A stretch of DNA of 48,090 bases from Rubrivivax sp. (GTDB lineage Bacteria; Pseudomonadota; Gammaproteobacteria; Burkholderiales; Burkholderiaceae_C). The stretch lies in NCBI GenBank assembly GCA_021298085.1, contig JAJTDE010000012.1:1-48090 (forward strand). Reading direction: 5' to 3'. The notes under the pieces were generated by a model. It was not told where the DNA came from and searched no databases. It was given only the letters and a program-made list of their open reading frames with translations. The number at the start of each line of letters is the position of its first letter. The stretch's first letter is position 1. This document shows positions 1 to 11,074 of the stretch, piece by piece. A program made the translations under genes and the position numbers.

Positions 1-11
1 CCCGGCGGGGC

Positions 12-1167
<1,156 letters not shown>

Positions 1168-1213
1168 CGCCTTGTCAGCTACAGCCCTCCCGGCCGCTGC
1201 CGGGGGCACGGGT

Positions 1214-2371
1214 ATGCGCAGCTTTCTGGTCTCGCTGGAGAACACCCAGGAGTGCCAGAACGCGCCGTGGCCCGCACCGCCCGACGGCCAGGGCTTCTGG
1301 TGGTGTGCACTGGACCGCGATCACCTGCCCGAATCGCTCGGGCCGTTGCAGGCACAGCTTCAGCAGTGGGCCGGTTGCGGCCTTGAAGAGCTGCACGTGT
1401 CCGACCTGCTCAACGTCCAGTTGCCCAGCCATTACGACGACACCCGTCACTACGACCTGCTGGTCTTCAGGCGGCTCACAGCCCAGGCCGAGGCCCTGCA
1501 CGCGGCCAGCGATGGCCGCTTGAACGCCGGCCAGTTTGCACAGACCGTGCTGCAGGCTGTCGACACGCGGGCCGTGGGCTTTGCCGTCTTTGACCGTGTA
1601 CTGGTCACCGTCCACCCGCCGGGCTGCGAGGTCAGGGAGTTCTTCGCCCAGCGGCTGCACGACTGGCAAAAGGGCAGCGAAACCCGGACGATCAACCGCA
1701 TTCCGAGCTCACCGGCCGACCTGATGCTGCGCATGGTCAACCACATGGTGGACGGCTACCTGGCCCTGCGGCGCCTGCTCACACGGCAGCTGGGCACGCT
1801 CCAGCAGGAACTGCTGGACCCGCGCAGCCACTTCAACGATTGGCAGCTGCTGCTCGATTCGCGGCATGCGCTGCACCAGCTGGAGGACACCTGCGAAGAC
1901 CAGCGCAGCGCCGTGCAGGAGTGGCTGGACACACTGGAAGAGTGGCCCGTCGAACCGAGCGCTGAGAAGCAGCGTGAGCGAGAGCTGCTGCGGCTGCGCA
2001 GCCGTGACGTGCTGGAACACATCGAGCGGGTGTTGTCCCATGTGCGCCGCATGGAGCACTCGACCCAGGACACCGTGCAGATGCACTTTGCCGCGCTCAG
2101 CCACCGCACCAACGACATCATGCGCACGCTGACCGTATTGACCGCGGTCTTCCTGCCCCTGAACCTGATCACCGGGTTCTTCGGCATGAACTTTGATGGC
2201 CTGCCGTTGATCCACTCTGCCACGGGCGTCTGGATTGCGATGGCCATGATGGCCGTGATTGCACTGGCCTTGGGCGGGTTCTTCTGGCGCCGCCGATACC
2301 TGGGCAGCCTGGCGCGCCGTGGGCTTACTGGCGGCCTGATCGAACGTGAACTGGAGCTTCAGCGGCGATAA
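1214..2371 (+). CDS. corA: CorA-type magnesium/divalent metal transporter
   Basis: This is an inner-membrane pentameric channel of the CorA/ZntB superfamily that moves Mg2+ or related divalent cations. The product is 385 aa. A long acidic, helical cytoplasmic N-terminal domain is followed by two C-terminal membrane spans. The signature GMN sits at the end of the first span (ITGFFGMNFDG), and a second span (roughly VWIAMAMMAVIALALGGFF) and a basic tail RRRYLGS follow. The ATG at 1214 follows a G-rich stretch; an upstream ATG at 1139 lies inside hemB and would add unlikely residues. The 3' end overlaps the convergent ybeY by 13 nt. Metal specificity cannot be read from the sequence. Confidence 0.9.
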   Translation: MRSFLVSLENTQECQNAPWPAPPDGQGFWWCALDRDHLPESLGPLQAQLQQWAGCGLEELHVSDLLNVQLPSHYDDTRHYDLLVFRRLTAQAEALHAASDGRLNAGQFAQTVLQAVDTRAVGFAVFDRVLVTVHPPGCEVREFFAQRLHDWQKGSETRTINRIPSSPADLMLRMVNHMVDGYLALRRLLTRQLGTLQQELLDPRSHFNDWQLLLDSRHALHQLEDTCEDQRSAVQEWLDTLEEWPVEPSAEKQRERELLRLRSRDVLEHIERVLSHVRRMEHSTQDTVQMHFAALSHRTNDIMRTLTVLTAVFLPLNLITGFFGMNFDGLPLIHSATGVWIAMAMMAVIALALGGFFWRRRYLGSLARRGLTGGLIERELELQRR

Positions 2372-2826
2372 GGGTCGGCAATGCCCAGCGAGGCCAGCAA
2401 CTGGGTTTCCAGCGCCTCCATTCGCCGGGCCTGACGGGCCTGGATGTGGTCATGCCCCAGGGCATGGAGGGCGCCGTGGATCACCAGATGGGCATAGTGG
2501 TCCTCCAGCCTGAGGCCCTGCGCCTTCGCCTCACGTTCGACCACCGGTGCACACAGCACGATGTCAGCCACCACCTGCGGCTCACGCTGGTAGTCGAAGG
2601 TGAGCACGTTGGTGGCGTAATCGCGTTGGCGAAACCCGGCGTTCAAGGCACGCCCCTCGTCCTCGTCCACCACCCGCACCGTGATGACCGCCGGCGACGG
2701 CAGGGCCAGCCGCAACCAGCGCACGACGCGGTGGCGCGGCAGCCAGGCCCGGTGCCTGGGGTCAGGCATCTGCAACGACAGCTGAATCGGCGGTGCCGCC
2801 TTGGCACGGGTTGTCGAGACCATCAT
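2359..2826 (-). CDS. ybeY: Endoribonuclease YbeY (rRNA maturation factor)
   Basis: YbeY is a single-strand-specific zinc endoribonuclease involved in 16S rRNA 3'-end maturation and ribosome quality control. The 155-aa product carries the zinc motif H-x3-H-x5-H (H117, H121, H127 in HGALHALGHDH). The conserved NVLTFDY segment lies before it. The start codon shares one base with the stop of ybeZ, so the two are translationally coupled, as in many proteobacteria. The N-terminus is a little longer than in Escherichia coli. Confidence 0.95.
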   Translation of the reverse strand: MMVSTTRAKAAPPIQLSLQMPDPRHRAWLPRHRVVRWLRLALPSPAVITVRVVDEDEGRALNAGFRQRDYATNVLTFDYQREPQVVADIVLCAPVVEREAKAQGLRLEDHYAHLVIHGALHALGHDHIQARQARRMEALETQLLASLGIADPYRR

Positions 2827-3884
2827 CAGCGCCCCTTGGGGCCCTGCGCCGTTGTGGTGGGGCGCTGCCCGGCGTCGTAGGCTTCGACGATCCTTGCCAC
2901 CAAGGGGTGTCGCACCACATCGGCGGCTGTGAATTGCGTGAAGGCCAGGCCTTCCACCCCCATGAGCACCTTCTGGGCGTCGACCAGCCCACTGGCGGCA
3001 CCCTGCGGCAGGTCGATCTGGCTGATGTCGCCCGTCACCACGCAGCGGCTGCCGAACCCCAGCCGGGTCAGGAACATCTTCATCTGTTCCCGCGTGGTGT
3101 TCTGCGCCTCGTCCAGGATGATGAAGGCATGGTTCAACGTGCGGCCGCGCATGAAGGCCAAGGGTGCAATCTCGATCTGCCCTCGCTCGAAGGCCTTGCC
3201 TACCCGCTCCATGCCCATCAGGTCGTAGAGCGCGTCGTAGAGGGGCCTAAGGTAGGGGTCCACCTTCTGGGCGAGGTCACCCGGCAGAAAACCCAGGCGT
3301 TCACCCGCCTCGACCGCAGGGCGTGTCAGGACCAGGCGCTGAACGGTGTTGCGCTCCAGCGCATCCACGGCAGCCGCCACGGCCAGGAAGGTCTTGCCGG
3401 TGCCGGCAGGCCCGACCCCGAAGGTAATGTCGTGGCTGACGATCTGGCGCAGGTACTGGACCTGGTTGGGCGTGCGGCCCTTCAGGTCTGCACGACGGGT
3501 GCGCAGCACGGGCTCAGCGGGTGAATCGGCGGCCGCCCGGCGGGGCTCATCGGGCGAAACCGCCGGCAGCGGCACGGCTGCGTGCGCGGGTGCCGCCTCG
3601 CCCGGTGGCTCAGGCCTGGCGACGCGGGCTGAAGCCGCCTGGGCGAGCTCACCCGCCAGGGTGGCCTCGTCCAGCGGACGATCCGCCTGCGCCCACCACG
3701 AGCGCAGCACCGTCAGGGCGGCCTGTTCCGCTTGCGCCCCACCCGAGACCTCCACGCTGGCACCTCGGCGCTGGATACGAACCTGCAAGGCTTGCTCGAC
3801 GCGCCGCAGGTGGGCATCCAGAGGGCCGCACAGGCGGGAGAGGCGGGCGTTGTTTTCGGGCTCGAAGTGGTGTCGCGACGTCAC
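2826..3884 (-). CDS. ybeZ: PhoH-like ATPase YbeZ
   Basis: This is a cytoplasmic PhoH-family P-loop ATPase, a functional partner of YbeY in rRNA and ribosome metabolism. The product is 352 aa. Walker A reads [11 protein letters not shown] near residue 157. Walker B and the conserved [20 protein letters not shown] block follow, then [13 protein letters not shown]. The N-terminal 130 residues are less conserved and include an Ala/Pro-rich linker. The only long-form start is GTG at 3884, without a clear Shine-Dalgarno sequence, so the first residues are uncertain. It overlaps ybeY by one base. Confidence 0.93.
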   Translation of the reverse strand: MTSRHHFEPENNARLSRLCGPLDAHLRRVEQALQVRIQRRGASVEVSGGAQAEQAALTVLRSWWAQADRPLDEATLAGELAQAASARVARPEPPGEAAPAHAAVPLPAVSPDEPRRAAADSPAEPVLRTRRADLKGRTPNQVQYLRQIVSHDITFGVGPAGTGKTFLAVAAAVDALERNTVQRLVLTRPAVEAGERLGFLPGDLAQKVDPYLRPLYDALYDLMGMERVGKAFERGQIEIAPLAFMRGRTLNHAFIILDEAQNTTREQMKMFLTRLGFGSRCVVTGDISQIDLPQGAASGLVDAQKVLMGVEGLAFTQFTAADVVRHPLVARIVEAYDAGQRPTTTAQGPKGR

Positions 3885-3999
3885 AATTGCATCGTTTCGT
3901 TACAGATGGTCAAACACGGGAAAAGGGTCCTTTTGGGGGCCTTGGCGCCATTCTCGGCGGCCCGCGAGAGACGGGGTCATCCTGCACAATCCGCGCCCA

Positions 4000-5907
4000 A
4001 TGGTTTGTCATCTTCTTCGCCGGCCGCGGCTGGGCTGGATTGTGCTGTGCTGGCTGGTCCTGGTGGGGCGTTGCGTCGTGGCGCAGCCTCTGCCGTCGGA
4101 GCGTTGGGTACTCAGCAATGCCCTGTCGGCTGAATCAGCGGCCGGCAGCTTTGCGCTGTTGCCGGAGACCGGCGTCCGGACGGTGCCGCTGCCTGACGCC
4201 TGGGCGCAGTCGCGGCCACAGGCCCGAGGCCCGGTGTGGTACCGGCTGGCGTTTGAATGGCCCTCTGCCGGTGCCGAGACGCCGGAGCAGGCAGCCAAGC
4301 TGCGCGAGCCACGGGCCCTGTGGATCGCCAGGGCGTGTGCCCGCGCAGAGGTGTCGATCAACGGCGTCGTGCTGCACCGCGCCGCGCCCTTGCCGCATGA
4401 TCGAACGGCCCTGTGCAATGAGTCTTTGCTGCTGCCAGTGCCCTGGTCGCTGATCAAGGCCGGCACCAACGTGGTGGACATCCGCCTGGAGGCCCATGCC
4501 CAGGAACCCACCCTCCAGCAGCACCGGCAACCGGGTCTGTCGCGGGTTGAACTGGGCAGCAGTCAGGCACTGCACACACTGGCCGCTCGCCACCAGCGGC
4601 TCCATGTGGGCTTGCCGTTTGCACTGTCCTTTGCCCTCGCGCTGGTGGGCCTGTACCTCTGTGCACTGGGGCTGAGCGAACGCCGCAATCACTACCTGGC
4701 CTACCTCGGCGGCCTGGGTGTAGCGGTCTCGGTGGTGATGAGCACCCACTGGCTGCTGGCGGCGCCGGTACCCGCCGGAACCCTGGACCTGTTCCTGGGC
4801 GCGCTTGCGGGGTTCAGTGCCTGGATGGCGGTGCAGTTCCTGCTGCGCCACGCGGGGCAGCGCTACGCCTGGGTGGACCGCGCCCTGCCGCTACAGGCGC
4901 TGCTGATTCCCGCCAGTCTCTGGCTGGCAGGAGGGGACTACGGTCAGGTTCTGATGGCGGCGTGGGTGGTGCTGCTGGCGATCCAGGTGGCGGCAGCGGC
5001 GGGCGCCCAACTGATCCGGCGCTGGGCCATCCGGCCCCGTGATGCCGCGCTGATGGTGACGCTGCTGGTGACGATCCTGGTATCCGAGGGCTTCGGACTC
5101 TACGCCTCGCTGTCAATGATGCAAGAGGGCTCGCTGCTGGCGCGCGCAGTCACGGTCACGGTGCTGCTGCTGCTGATGCTGCGCCTGACGCAGCAGCGTG
5201 CCCGTGCGCAGGAGGTGGTCGAGGCCAATCGCGCGCTGCTCGAACAACGCGTCGCCGAGGTCAAGGCCGAGGTCGAAAACAACTACCGGCAACTGGCAGA
5301 ACTTCGGGTCGTGCAGGTCACCGAGCGTGAACGCAAGCGCATCGCCGCTGACCTGCACGACGATCTGGGCGCCAAGCTGCTGACCATCGTGCACACCAGC
5401 GAAAGCGAACGCATCTCGACACTGGCGCGCGAGGCCCTGGAAGAGATGAGGCTGTCGGTGCGCGGGCTCACCGGCAAGCCCGTGCGCCTCGAAGATGCGC
5501 TGGGCGACTGGCGCGCCGAAGTCATCTCACGGCTGGGCCAGGCCGGGATCGAGGCCGTGTGGAACATGCCCACCGAAGACCTCCCGCAGACGCTGCCGGC
5601 CCGCACCTTTGTGCAGACCACGCGGATCATCCGGGAAGCCGTCAACAACATCATCAAGCACAGTGGCGCATCACAGTGCGCTGTCCGCTGCAATGTCGTC
5701 GACGGCGACTTTCAACTGGTGCTTCAGGACAACGGCAAGGGCATCGCGATGGAGCTCGACGGCCGGCTGGACCGCGGCCACGGGCTGGCCACGATGAAAG
5801 GACGCGCCAAGCAGCTCCAGGGGCAATGCCTGTTTGAATCAGGCCCTGGCTACGGCACGGTGGTGCGTTTGACCATCCCCTTGGAAACCAGTGCACAGGG
5901 CTCGTGA
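4000..5907 (+). CDS. 7TM sensor histidine kinase (NarL/DesK type)
   Basis: This is an inner-membrane two-component sensor. The 635-aa product has a signal peptide (about residues 1-28, VVAQ cleavage region) and a periplasmic beta-rich domain of the 7TMR-DISM extracellular type (30-190). About seven membrane spans (200-398) and a short coiled coil (400-440) follow. The HisKA_3 dimerisation box has its phosphoacceptor in ADLHDD (H453). The HATPase domain has the N-box REAVNNIIKH (545-554), DNGKG (577-581) and GHGLATMKGRA (593-603). The reading frame is open far upstream, but that part is antisense to ybeZ; the ATG at 4000 gives the signal peptide. The next gene is its likely response regulator. 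The signal sensed is unknown. Confidence 0.9.
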   Translation: MVCHLLRRPRLGWIVLCWLVLVGRCVVAQPLPSERWVLSNALSAESAAGSFALLPETGVRTVPLPDAWAQSRPQARGPVWYRLAFEWPSAGAETPEQAAKLREPRALWIARACARAEVSINGVVLHRAAPLPHDRTALCNESLLLPVPWSLIKAGTNVVDIRLEAHAQEPTLQQHRQPGLSRVELGSSQALHTLAARHQRLHVGLPFALSFALALVGLYLCALGLSERRNHYLAYLGGLGVAVSVVMSTHWLLAAPVPAGTLDLFLGALAGFSAWMAVQFLLRHAGQRYAWVDRALPLQALLIPASLWLAGGDYGQVLMAAWVVLLAIQVAAAAGAQLIRRWAIRPRDAALMVTLLVTILVSEGFGLYASLSMMQEGSLLARAVTVTVLLLLMLRLTQQRARAQEVVEANRALLEQRVAEVKAEVENNYRQLAELRVVQVTERERKRIAADLHDDLGAKLLTIVHTSESERISTLAREALEEMRLSVRGLTGKPVRLEDALGDWRAEVISRLGQAGIEAVWNMPTEDLPQTLPARTFVQTTRIIREAVNNIIKHSGASQCAVRCNVVDGDFQLVLQDNGKGIAMELDGRLDRGHGLATMKGRAKQLQGQCLFESGPGYGTVVRLTIPLETSAQGS

Positions 5908-5986
5908 ACGGCTTGTTTTGTCTTTAGTATGCGCAGATGGGCGCCGATAAGCAGGTTTCACCCTGCTCGAGTGCCAAGGGAACGCC

Positions 5987-6640
5987 ATGAGAAACATTCT
6001 GCTGCTTGAAGACCTTCCCCAGATCCGGACCTGGATGCGCGATCTTGTCATCCGCGTGTTTCCCACCGCCCAGATCTCCGAAGCCGCCCGTGTGCATGAC
6101 GCGCTGCAGCTGGTGCAGGCGGTCAAGTTCGACCTCGCCCTGATCGACCTTGGCTTGCCCGACGGCTCCGGCGTGGACGTGGTGGCCAAGCTGCGCGACA
6201 TCCAGCCCGACGCCCAATCGGTGGTGGTCACCATCCACGACGACGACGAACACCTCTTCCCCGCTCTGCAGGCCGGTGCCTACGGCTACATCCTGAAGGA
6301 GCAGGCCCGCGAGCTCATCGCCGAGCAGCTGCAGCGCATCAGCTCGGGCGAGCCGCCGCTGTCGCCCAGCATCGCACGCCGCGTGCTGGCGTACTTCACC
6401 GCGAAGAACAAGCCGCAGCCCCAGCAGTCGCTGCTGCCGCACGTGTCGCTCACCGAGCGCGAATCGGAAGTGCTGCTTCGCGTGGCCAAGGGCTTCACGC
6501 TGCCCGAGATTGGCGTCCAACTGGGCCTGAGCCGGCACACCATCGCCGACTATGTCAAGCAGATCTACCGCAAGCTCAACGTGAGCTCGCGCGCTGAAGC
6601 GGCACTCGAGGCGCAGCGACTCGGCCTGTTTGGCCGCTGA
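5987..6640 (+). CDS. LuxR/NarL-family response regulator
   Basis: This is a 217-aa DNA-binding response regulator. The N-terminal receiver has the acidic pair E8-D9, the predicted phosphoacceptor D54 (LALIDLGLPDG) and a conserved lysine in YILKEQ. The C-terminal LuxR-type helix-turn-helix spans LTERESEVLLRVAKG to about VSSRAEA. AAGGGAA precedes the ATG by a suitable distance. It follows the kinase gene by 79 nt, and that gap contains a 6-bp hairpin (AGCAGG/CCTGCT, about 5950-5967). Genomic pairing makes it the kinase's partner; target genes are not evident. Confidence 0.92.
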   Translation: MRNILLLEDLPQIRTWMRDLVIRVFPTAQISEAARVHDALQLVQAVKFDLALIDLGLPDGSGVDVVAKLRDIQPDAQSVVVTIHDDDEHLFPALQAGAYGYILKEQARELIAEQLQRISSGEPPLSPSIARRVLAYFTAKNKPQPQQSLLPHVSLTERESEVLLRVAKGFTLPEIGVQLGLSRHTIADYVKQIYRKLNVSSRAEAALEAQRLGLFGR

Positions 6641-6688
6641 AACTGCTCGGACCACAAGCCTGGCGCCAAGCCCGCGTAGCATGCGCGG

Positions 6689-7270
6689 ATGATCGGAAGC
6701 CTGAGTGGACGACTGGCGGGCAAGAGCCCGCCGCAAGTGCTGTTGGACGTGGGTGGTGTCGGCTACGAGCTCGACGTGCCCATGAGCACCTTTTTCAACC
6801 TGCCCGCCGTGGGCGAGCCCGTGCAACTGCTCACGCACTTGGTGGTGCGCGAGGATGCCCATGTGCTGTTCGGCTTTGCCACCGCCGCCGAGCGGCAGGC
6901 CTTCCGCGAGCTGATCCGCATCAGCGGGGTGGGCCCTCGCACGGCCCTGGGGCTGCTGTCGGGCCTCAGCGTCGACGAGCTGGCGCGCGCCGTGCAAAGC
7001 CAGGACGGCGTCCGTCTGACCAAGGTCCCGGGCATCGGCAAGAAGACCGCCGAGCGCCTGCTGCTGGAGCTCAAGGGCCGGCTGGCTTCCGTGGCCATGC
7101 CCGATGGCCTCGCGGCACCGGCGGCGGGCACTGCCGCGGCCGATATCGAGCAGGCACTGCTGGCCCTGGGCTACAACGAGCGAGAGGCAGCAGCAGCCCT
7201 CAAGGGCTTGCCGCCGGGTGTCGGTGTCAGTGAAGGCATCAAGCTGGCGCTGAAGGCGCTGAGCCGGTGA
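6689..7270 (+). CDS. ruvA: Holliday junction DNA helicase subunit RuvA
   Basis: RuvA binds four-way junctions and loads the RuvB motor in recombination and repair. The product is 193 aa, the usual length. An N-terminal OB fold ([11 protein letters not shown]) is followed by paired helix-hairpin-helix motifs ([15 protein letters not shown] and [18 protein letters not shown]) and a C-terminal RuvB-binding three-helix domain. No ruvB or ruvC is adjacent. The stop overlaps the GTG start of uvrA, which suggests coupling of two repair genes. TAGCAT lies only 6 nt before the ATG with no Shine-Dalgarno sequence, so a leaderless transcript is possible. Confidence 0.97.
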   Translation: MIGSLSGRLAGKSPPQVLLDVGGVGYELDVPMSTFFNLPAVGEPVQLLTHLVVREDAHVLFGFATAAERQAFRELIRISGVGPRTALGLLSGLSVDELARAVQSQDGVRLTKVPGIGKKTAERLLLELKGRLASVAMPDGLAAPAAGTAAADIEQALLALGYNEREAAAALKGLPPGVGVSEGIKLALKALSR

Positions 7271-10254
7271 CGCCCCCGCTGCCCCCGCACGCCGAGCCCA
7301 TGAGCAACTCCCCCAGCCCACAGGGCCACCCCGCGCCCCCTGACGGCCGCCTGCTGCGCATCCAGGGTGCACGCACCCACAACCTGAAAAACATCGACCT
7401 CGACATCCCCAAGCACGCGCTGGTGGTGATCACCGGGCTGTCGGGCTCGGGCAAGTCCAGCCTGGCCTTCGACACACTGTATGCCGAAGGCCAGCGCCGC
7501 TATGTCGAGAGCCTGTCGGCCTATGCGCGGCAGTTCCTGCAGCTGATGGACAAGCCCGATGTCGACGTCATCGAGGGCCTGTCACCGGCCATTGCCATCG
7601 AGCAGAAGGCCACGTCGCACAACCCCCGCTCCACTGTCGGCACGGTCACCGAGATCCACGACTACCTGCGCTTGCTGTTCGCCCGCGCAGGAACGCCCTA
7701 CTGCCCTGACCATCAGATTGCGCTGCAGGCCCAGAGCGTCGCGCAGATGGTGGACGCCTGCCTGGCCATGCCCGAGGGCACGCGGCTGATGGTGCTGGCA
7801 CCGGTGGCCCGTGAACGCAAGGGCGAGTTCGCTGACCTGCTGGCCGAGCTGCAGGGACGCGGCTACGTGCGCTTTCGCATCAACGGCCATGTGGTGGACG
7901 CGCAAGACCTGCCGGCGCTGAAGAAGAGCGAACGCCACGACATCGACGTGGTAGTAGACCGCCTGCGCATCAACGCGGGCGTGCGCCAGCGCCTGGCCGA
8001 AAGCCTGGAAGCCGCGCTGCGCCTGGCGGACGGCAGGGCCGTGGCCTGGGAACTGGCCAGCGATGCCGCCATGGACACGCCCAGCGGCCGTGAACACCTG
8101 TTCAACAGCAAGTACGGCTGCCCCCAGTGCAGCCACGCGCTGCCCGAACTGGAGCCGCGGCTCTTCTCGTTCAACTCTCCGCAGGGGGCCTGCCCGGACT
8201 GCGACGGCCTGGGCCAGATCCAGGACTTCGACCCCCAGCGGGTGGTGGCCTTTCCCGAGCTGAGCATGGCCTCAGGCGCGATCAAGGGTTGGGACCAGCG
8301 CAACGCCTACACCTTCTCGATGCTCGAGAGCGTGGCACGCCACATGGGCTTTGACATCCGGCAGCCCTTTGAGCAGTTGCCAGCGGCCGCCCGCCAGGTG
8401 CTGCTGCATGGCAGCGGTCAGGAAGAGATGACCTTCGTCTACCAGGCCGAAGGCAGCAACGGCCGCACGCGGTCGGTCAAGCGCATGCATCCCTTCGAGG
8501 GCATCATCCCGAGCTTCCGGCGGCGCTACCGCGAGACCGACTCCTCCGCAGTGCGCGACGACCTGGCGCGCTACCTGGTGGCCAAGCCGTGCCCCAGCTG
8601 CGATGGTGCACGGCTGCGCCGCGAGGCACGCCATGTGTTCATCGAGGCCGCACCGCCCGCAGCAGACCCTGGCGCGCCCGCCGAGAAACGCTCGCTGCAC
8701 GCCGTCGAGCGCACCACGCTGCGCGAGACGCTGCAGTGGTTCGATGCCCTGCGGATGCAGGGCTCCCGCGCCGAGATCGCGGCCAAGATCCTGCAGGAAA
8801 TCCGCTCACGGCTGCGCTTTCTCAACGACGTGGGGTTGGGTTACCTGAGCCTTGAGCGCAGCGCCGACACGTTGTCGGGCGGTGAGGCGCAGCGCATCCG
8901 GCTGGCCAGCCAGATCGGCTCGGGCCTGACGGGGGTGATGTACGTGCTGGACGAACCCAGCATCGGCCTGCACCAGCGCGACAACGACCGCCTGATCGCC
9001 ACCCTGCAGCGGTTGCGCGACCTGGGCAACACCGTGCTGGTGGTGGAACACGACGAAGACATGATCCGCGCCGCCGACCACGTCATCGACATCGGGCCGG
9101 GCGCCGGTGTGCACGGGGGTCGAGTGATGGCGCAGGGCACGCCCGACGAGGTCACCCGCAACCCGAATTCGCTGACCGGCGACTACCTCAGCGGCCGGCG
9201 TGTCATCGCGGTGCCCGCCGAGCGGGCCACCACGCCGGCCGACTGCCAGCCCCAGGCCATCCGGATGGTCAACGCCCGCGGGCACAACCTGAAGAACGTG
9301 ACGGTCGATATCCCAGTGGGCCTGCTGACCTGCGTCACGGGCGTCTCCGGCTCCGGCAAGAGCACACTCATCAACGAAACGCTGTACACGGCCGTCGCGC
9401 GCAAGCTCTACCAGAGCCATGCCGAGCCGGCGCCCCACGACAGCATCGAAGGGCTGGACGCCTTCGACAAGGTCATCAACGTCGACCAGAGCCCCATCGG
9501 GCGAACCCCACGCAGCAACCCCGCCACCTACACCGGGCTGTTCACCCCCATCCGGGAACTGTTTGCCGAAATGCCGATGGCCCGCGAACGTGGGTACGGT
9601 GCGGGCCGGTTCTCCTTCAACGTGGCCGGTGGCCGCTGCGAGGCCTGCCAGGGCGACGGCGTGGTGAAGGTGGAGATGCACTTCCTGCCCGATGTCTACG
9701 TGCGCTGCGACAGCTGTGGCGGCCAGCGCTACAACCGCGAGACCCTCGAGGTGCTCTACAAGGGCCTGAACATCAGCCAGGTGCTGGACCTCACGGTACA
9801 GGCTGCCCACGAGCTCTTTCAGGCGGTGCCGGCACTGGCGCGCAAGCTGCAGACGCTGCTGGACGTGGGCCTGGGCTACATCCGCCTGGGGCAGAGCGCC
9901 ACCACGCTGTCCGGCGGCGAGGCGCAGCGGGTGAAGCTGGCCCTGGAGCTGAGCAAGCGGGACACTGGTCGGACGTTATACATCCTGGACGAACCCACCA
10001 CCGGCCTGCACTTCCACGACGTGGTGCAGTTGCTGGGCGTGCTGCAGCGGCTGCGCGATGCCGGCAACACCATCGTGGTCATCGAACACAACCTCGACGT
10101 GATCAAGACCGCCGACTGGATCATCGACCTGGGGCCTGACGGCGGTGCGGGCGGTGGCCAGATCCTGGCCTGTGGAACACCGGAAACGCTGGCGGACCAC
10201 CACGACACCGCCACCGCCACGTACCTGCGCAAACTGCTGCGGCGGAGCGCCTAA
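7267..10254 (+). CDS. uvrA: Excinuclease ABC subunit A
   Basis: UvrA is the damage-recognition ATPase of nucleotide excision repair. The product is 995 aa. It has two ABC ATPase halves: Walker [10 protein letters not shown] and GVSGSGKST, and signatures [12 protein letters not shown] and [12 protein letters not shown]. It has CxxC zinc modules (CPQC...CPDC and CEAC...CDSC) and the conserved [23 protein letters not shown] segment. The GTG at 7267 overlaps the ruvA stop (GTGA) and has GAAGG about 10 nt upstream. An ATG at 7300 is the alternative start (984 aa). No LexA box is evident upstream. Confidence 0.97.
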   Translation: MTPPLPPHAEPMSNSPSPQGHPAPPDGRLLRIQGARTHNLKNIDLDIPKHALVVITGLSGSGKSSLAFDTLYAEGQRRYVESLSAYARQFLQLMDKPDVDVIEGLSPAIAIEQKATSHNPRSTVGTVTEIHDYLRLLFARAGTPYCPDHQIALQAQSVAQMVDACLAMPEGTRLMVLAPVARERKGEFADLLAELQGRGYVRFRINGHVVDAQDLPALKKSERHDIDVVVDRLRINAGVRQRLAESLEAALRLADGRAVAWELASDAAMDTPSGREHLFNSKYGCPQCSHALPELEPRLFSFNSPQGACPDCDGLGQIQDFDPQRVVAFPELSMASGAIKGWDQRNAYTFSMLESVARHMGFDIRQPFEQLPAAARQVLLHGSGQEEMTFVYQAEGSNGRTRSVKRMHPFEGIIPSFRRRYRETDSSAVRDDLARYLVAKPCPSCDGARLRREARHVFIEAAPPAADPGAPAEKRSLHAVERTTLRETLQWFDALRMQGSRAEIAAKILQEIRSRLRFLNDVGLGYLSLERSADTLSGGEAQRIRLASQIGSGLTGVMYVLDEPSIGLHQRDNDRLIATLQRLRDLGNTVLVVEHDEDMIRAADHVIDIGPGAGVHGGRVMAQGTPDEVTRNPNSLTGDYLSGRRVIAVPAERATTPADCQPQAIRMVNARGHNLKNVTVDIPVGLLTCVTGVSGSGKSTLINETLYTAVARKLYQSHAEPAPHDSIEGLDAFDKVINVDQSPIGRTPRSNPATYTGLFTPIRELFAEMPMARERGYGAGRFSFNVAGGRCEACQGDGVVKVEMHFLPDVYVRCDSCGGQRYNRETLEVLYKGLNISQVLDLTVQAAHELFQAVPALARKLQTLLDVGLGYIRLGQSATTLSGGEAQRVKLALELSKRDTGRTLYILDEPTTGLHFHDVVQLLGVLQRLRDAGNTIVVIEHNLDVIKTADWIIDLGPDGGAGGGQILACGTPETLADHHDTATATYLRKLLRRSA

Positions 10255-10270
10255 GCCAGCGCACGCCATG

Positions 10271-10292
10271 AAAAACGGGCCCGAGGGCCCGT
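10271..10292 (-). terminator. Hairpin terminator downstream of the SWIB gene
   Basis: ACGGGCC (10275-10281) pairs with GGCCCGT (10286-10292). Five A residues precede the stem on the plus strand, giving a short U-run on the minus strand. A second hairpin (GCCTGC...GCAGGC, about 10315-10340) lies between it and the SWIB stop codon. The position fits termination of the SWIB gene and perhaps, from the other side, of uvrA. Confidence 0.65.
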
Positions 10293-10344
10293 GTTCACCT
10301 GTGCTTCGTGGGAAGCCTGCGGCCGCTGGCCGCAGCAGGCGGCA

Positions 10345-10815
10345 TCACTTCAGGTGCGCGCCGATCAGCTTGGTCATCTCGAACATCGAGACCTGGGCTT
10401 TCTTGAAGATTTCCTTGAGCTTCGCATCCGCGTTGATCATGGTCTTCTTGGCCGAGTCCTGCAGCTTGTTCTTCTTGATGTACTCCCACAGCTTCTTGGT
10501 CACCTCGGTGCGCGGCAGGGGCTTGTCACCGATGACGGCGGCCAGCGCGGCGCTCGGGGTCAAGGCCTTCATGAAGGCAGCGTTGGGGGTGCGCTTGGCC
10601 GCAGGAGCGGCCTTCTTCGCAGGCGCGGCCGCCTTCTTGGCCGGCGCCGCAGCCTTGGTGGCGGGCGTCTTGGCCGCTGTCTTGGCCACCGGCTTGGCAG
10701 CCGGCTTCTTCACCGCAGGCTTGGCCGCCGCAGTTGTCTTGGTGGCCGGCTTGGCGGCAACCGTCTTCTTCACAGCAGGCTTCTTCGGTGCGCCATCAGG
10801 CTTCTTCGTGACCAT
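10345..10815 (-). CDS. H1-like Lys/Ala/Pro-rich protein with SWIB/MDM2 domain
   Basis: This 156-aa product has two parts. Residues 1-75 are a low-complexity tail of KKPA/AAKPA-type repeats, resembling histone H1 tails and bacterial H1-like nucleoid proteins. Residues 76-156 form a SWIB domain (LAAVIGDKPLPRTEVTKKLW, then MFEMTKLIGAHLK). SWIB proteins with such tails occur in betaproteobacteria and chlamydiae and are presumed to bind DNA or chromatin. GGAGA sits 9-13 nt before the ATG. The exact role is not established; a nucleoid-associated function is inference from composition. Confidence 0.88.
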   Translation of the reverse strand: MVTKKPDGAPKKPAVKKTVAAKPATKTTAAAKPAVKKPAAKPVAKTAAKTPATKAAAPAKKAAAPAKKAAPAAKRTPNAAFMKALTPSAALAAVIGDKPLPRTEVTKKLWEYIKKNKLQDSAKKTMINADAKLKEIFKKAQVSMFEMTKLIGAHLK

Positions 10816-11074
10816 GCATACATCTCCGTTGAAAAGTTAGACACCGTCGCATCCGTCGGCCGGTGCCGCGTGGTCGGTTCTCAGGGGAACCACTGGCATT
10901 GGGCACTGCCGGACCCGACGTTGCCGAGCGCCCGATGATCATGTCGTTTCAGTGTAGCGGGGAATAGGGTTTCGCCCTGGGAAGAAGGCCAAGCCGTTGC
11001 CTATGGAAACAGGCTCTGTGCGGGGCACGGACAACACCGTCGCCAGGCACCGCACCGGGCACCCGTTCCGGCCT

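Noticed and set aside
3346..3999. Long plus-strand extension of the histidine-kinase reading frame
   Set aside because: It is antisense to ybeZ, lacks family likeness and would destroy the signal peptide that the ATG at 4000 provides.
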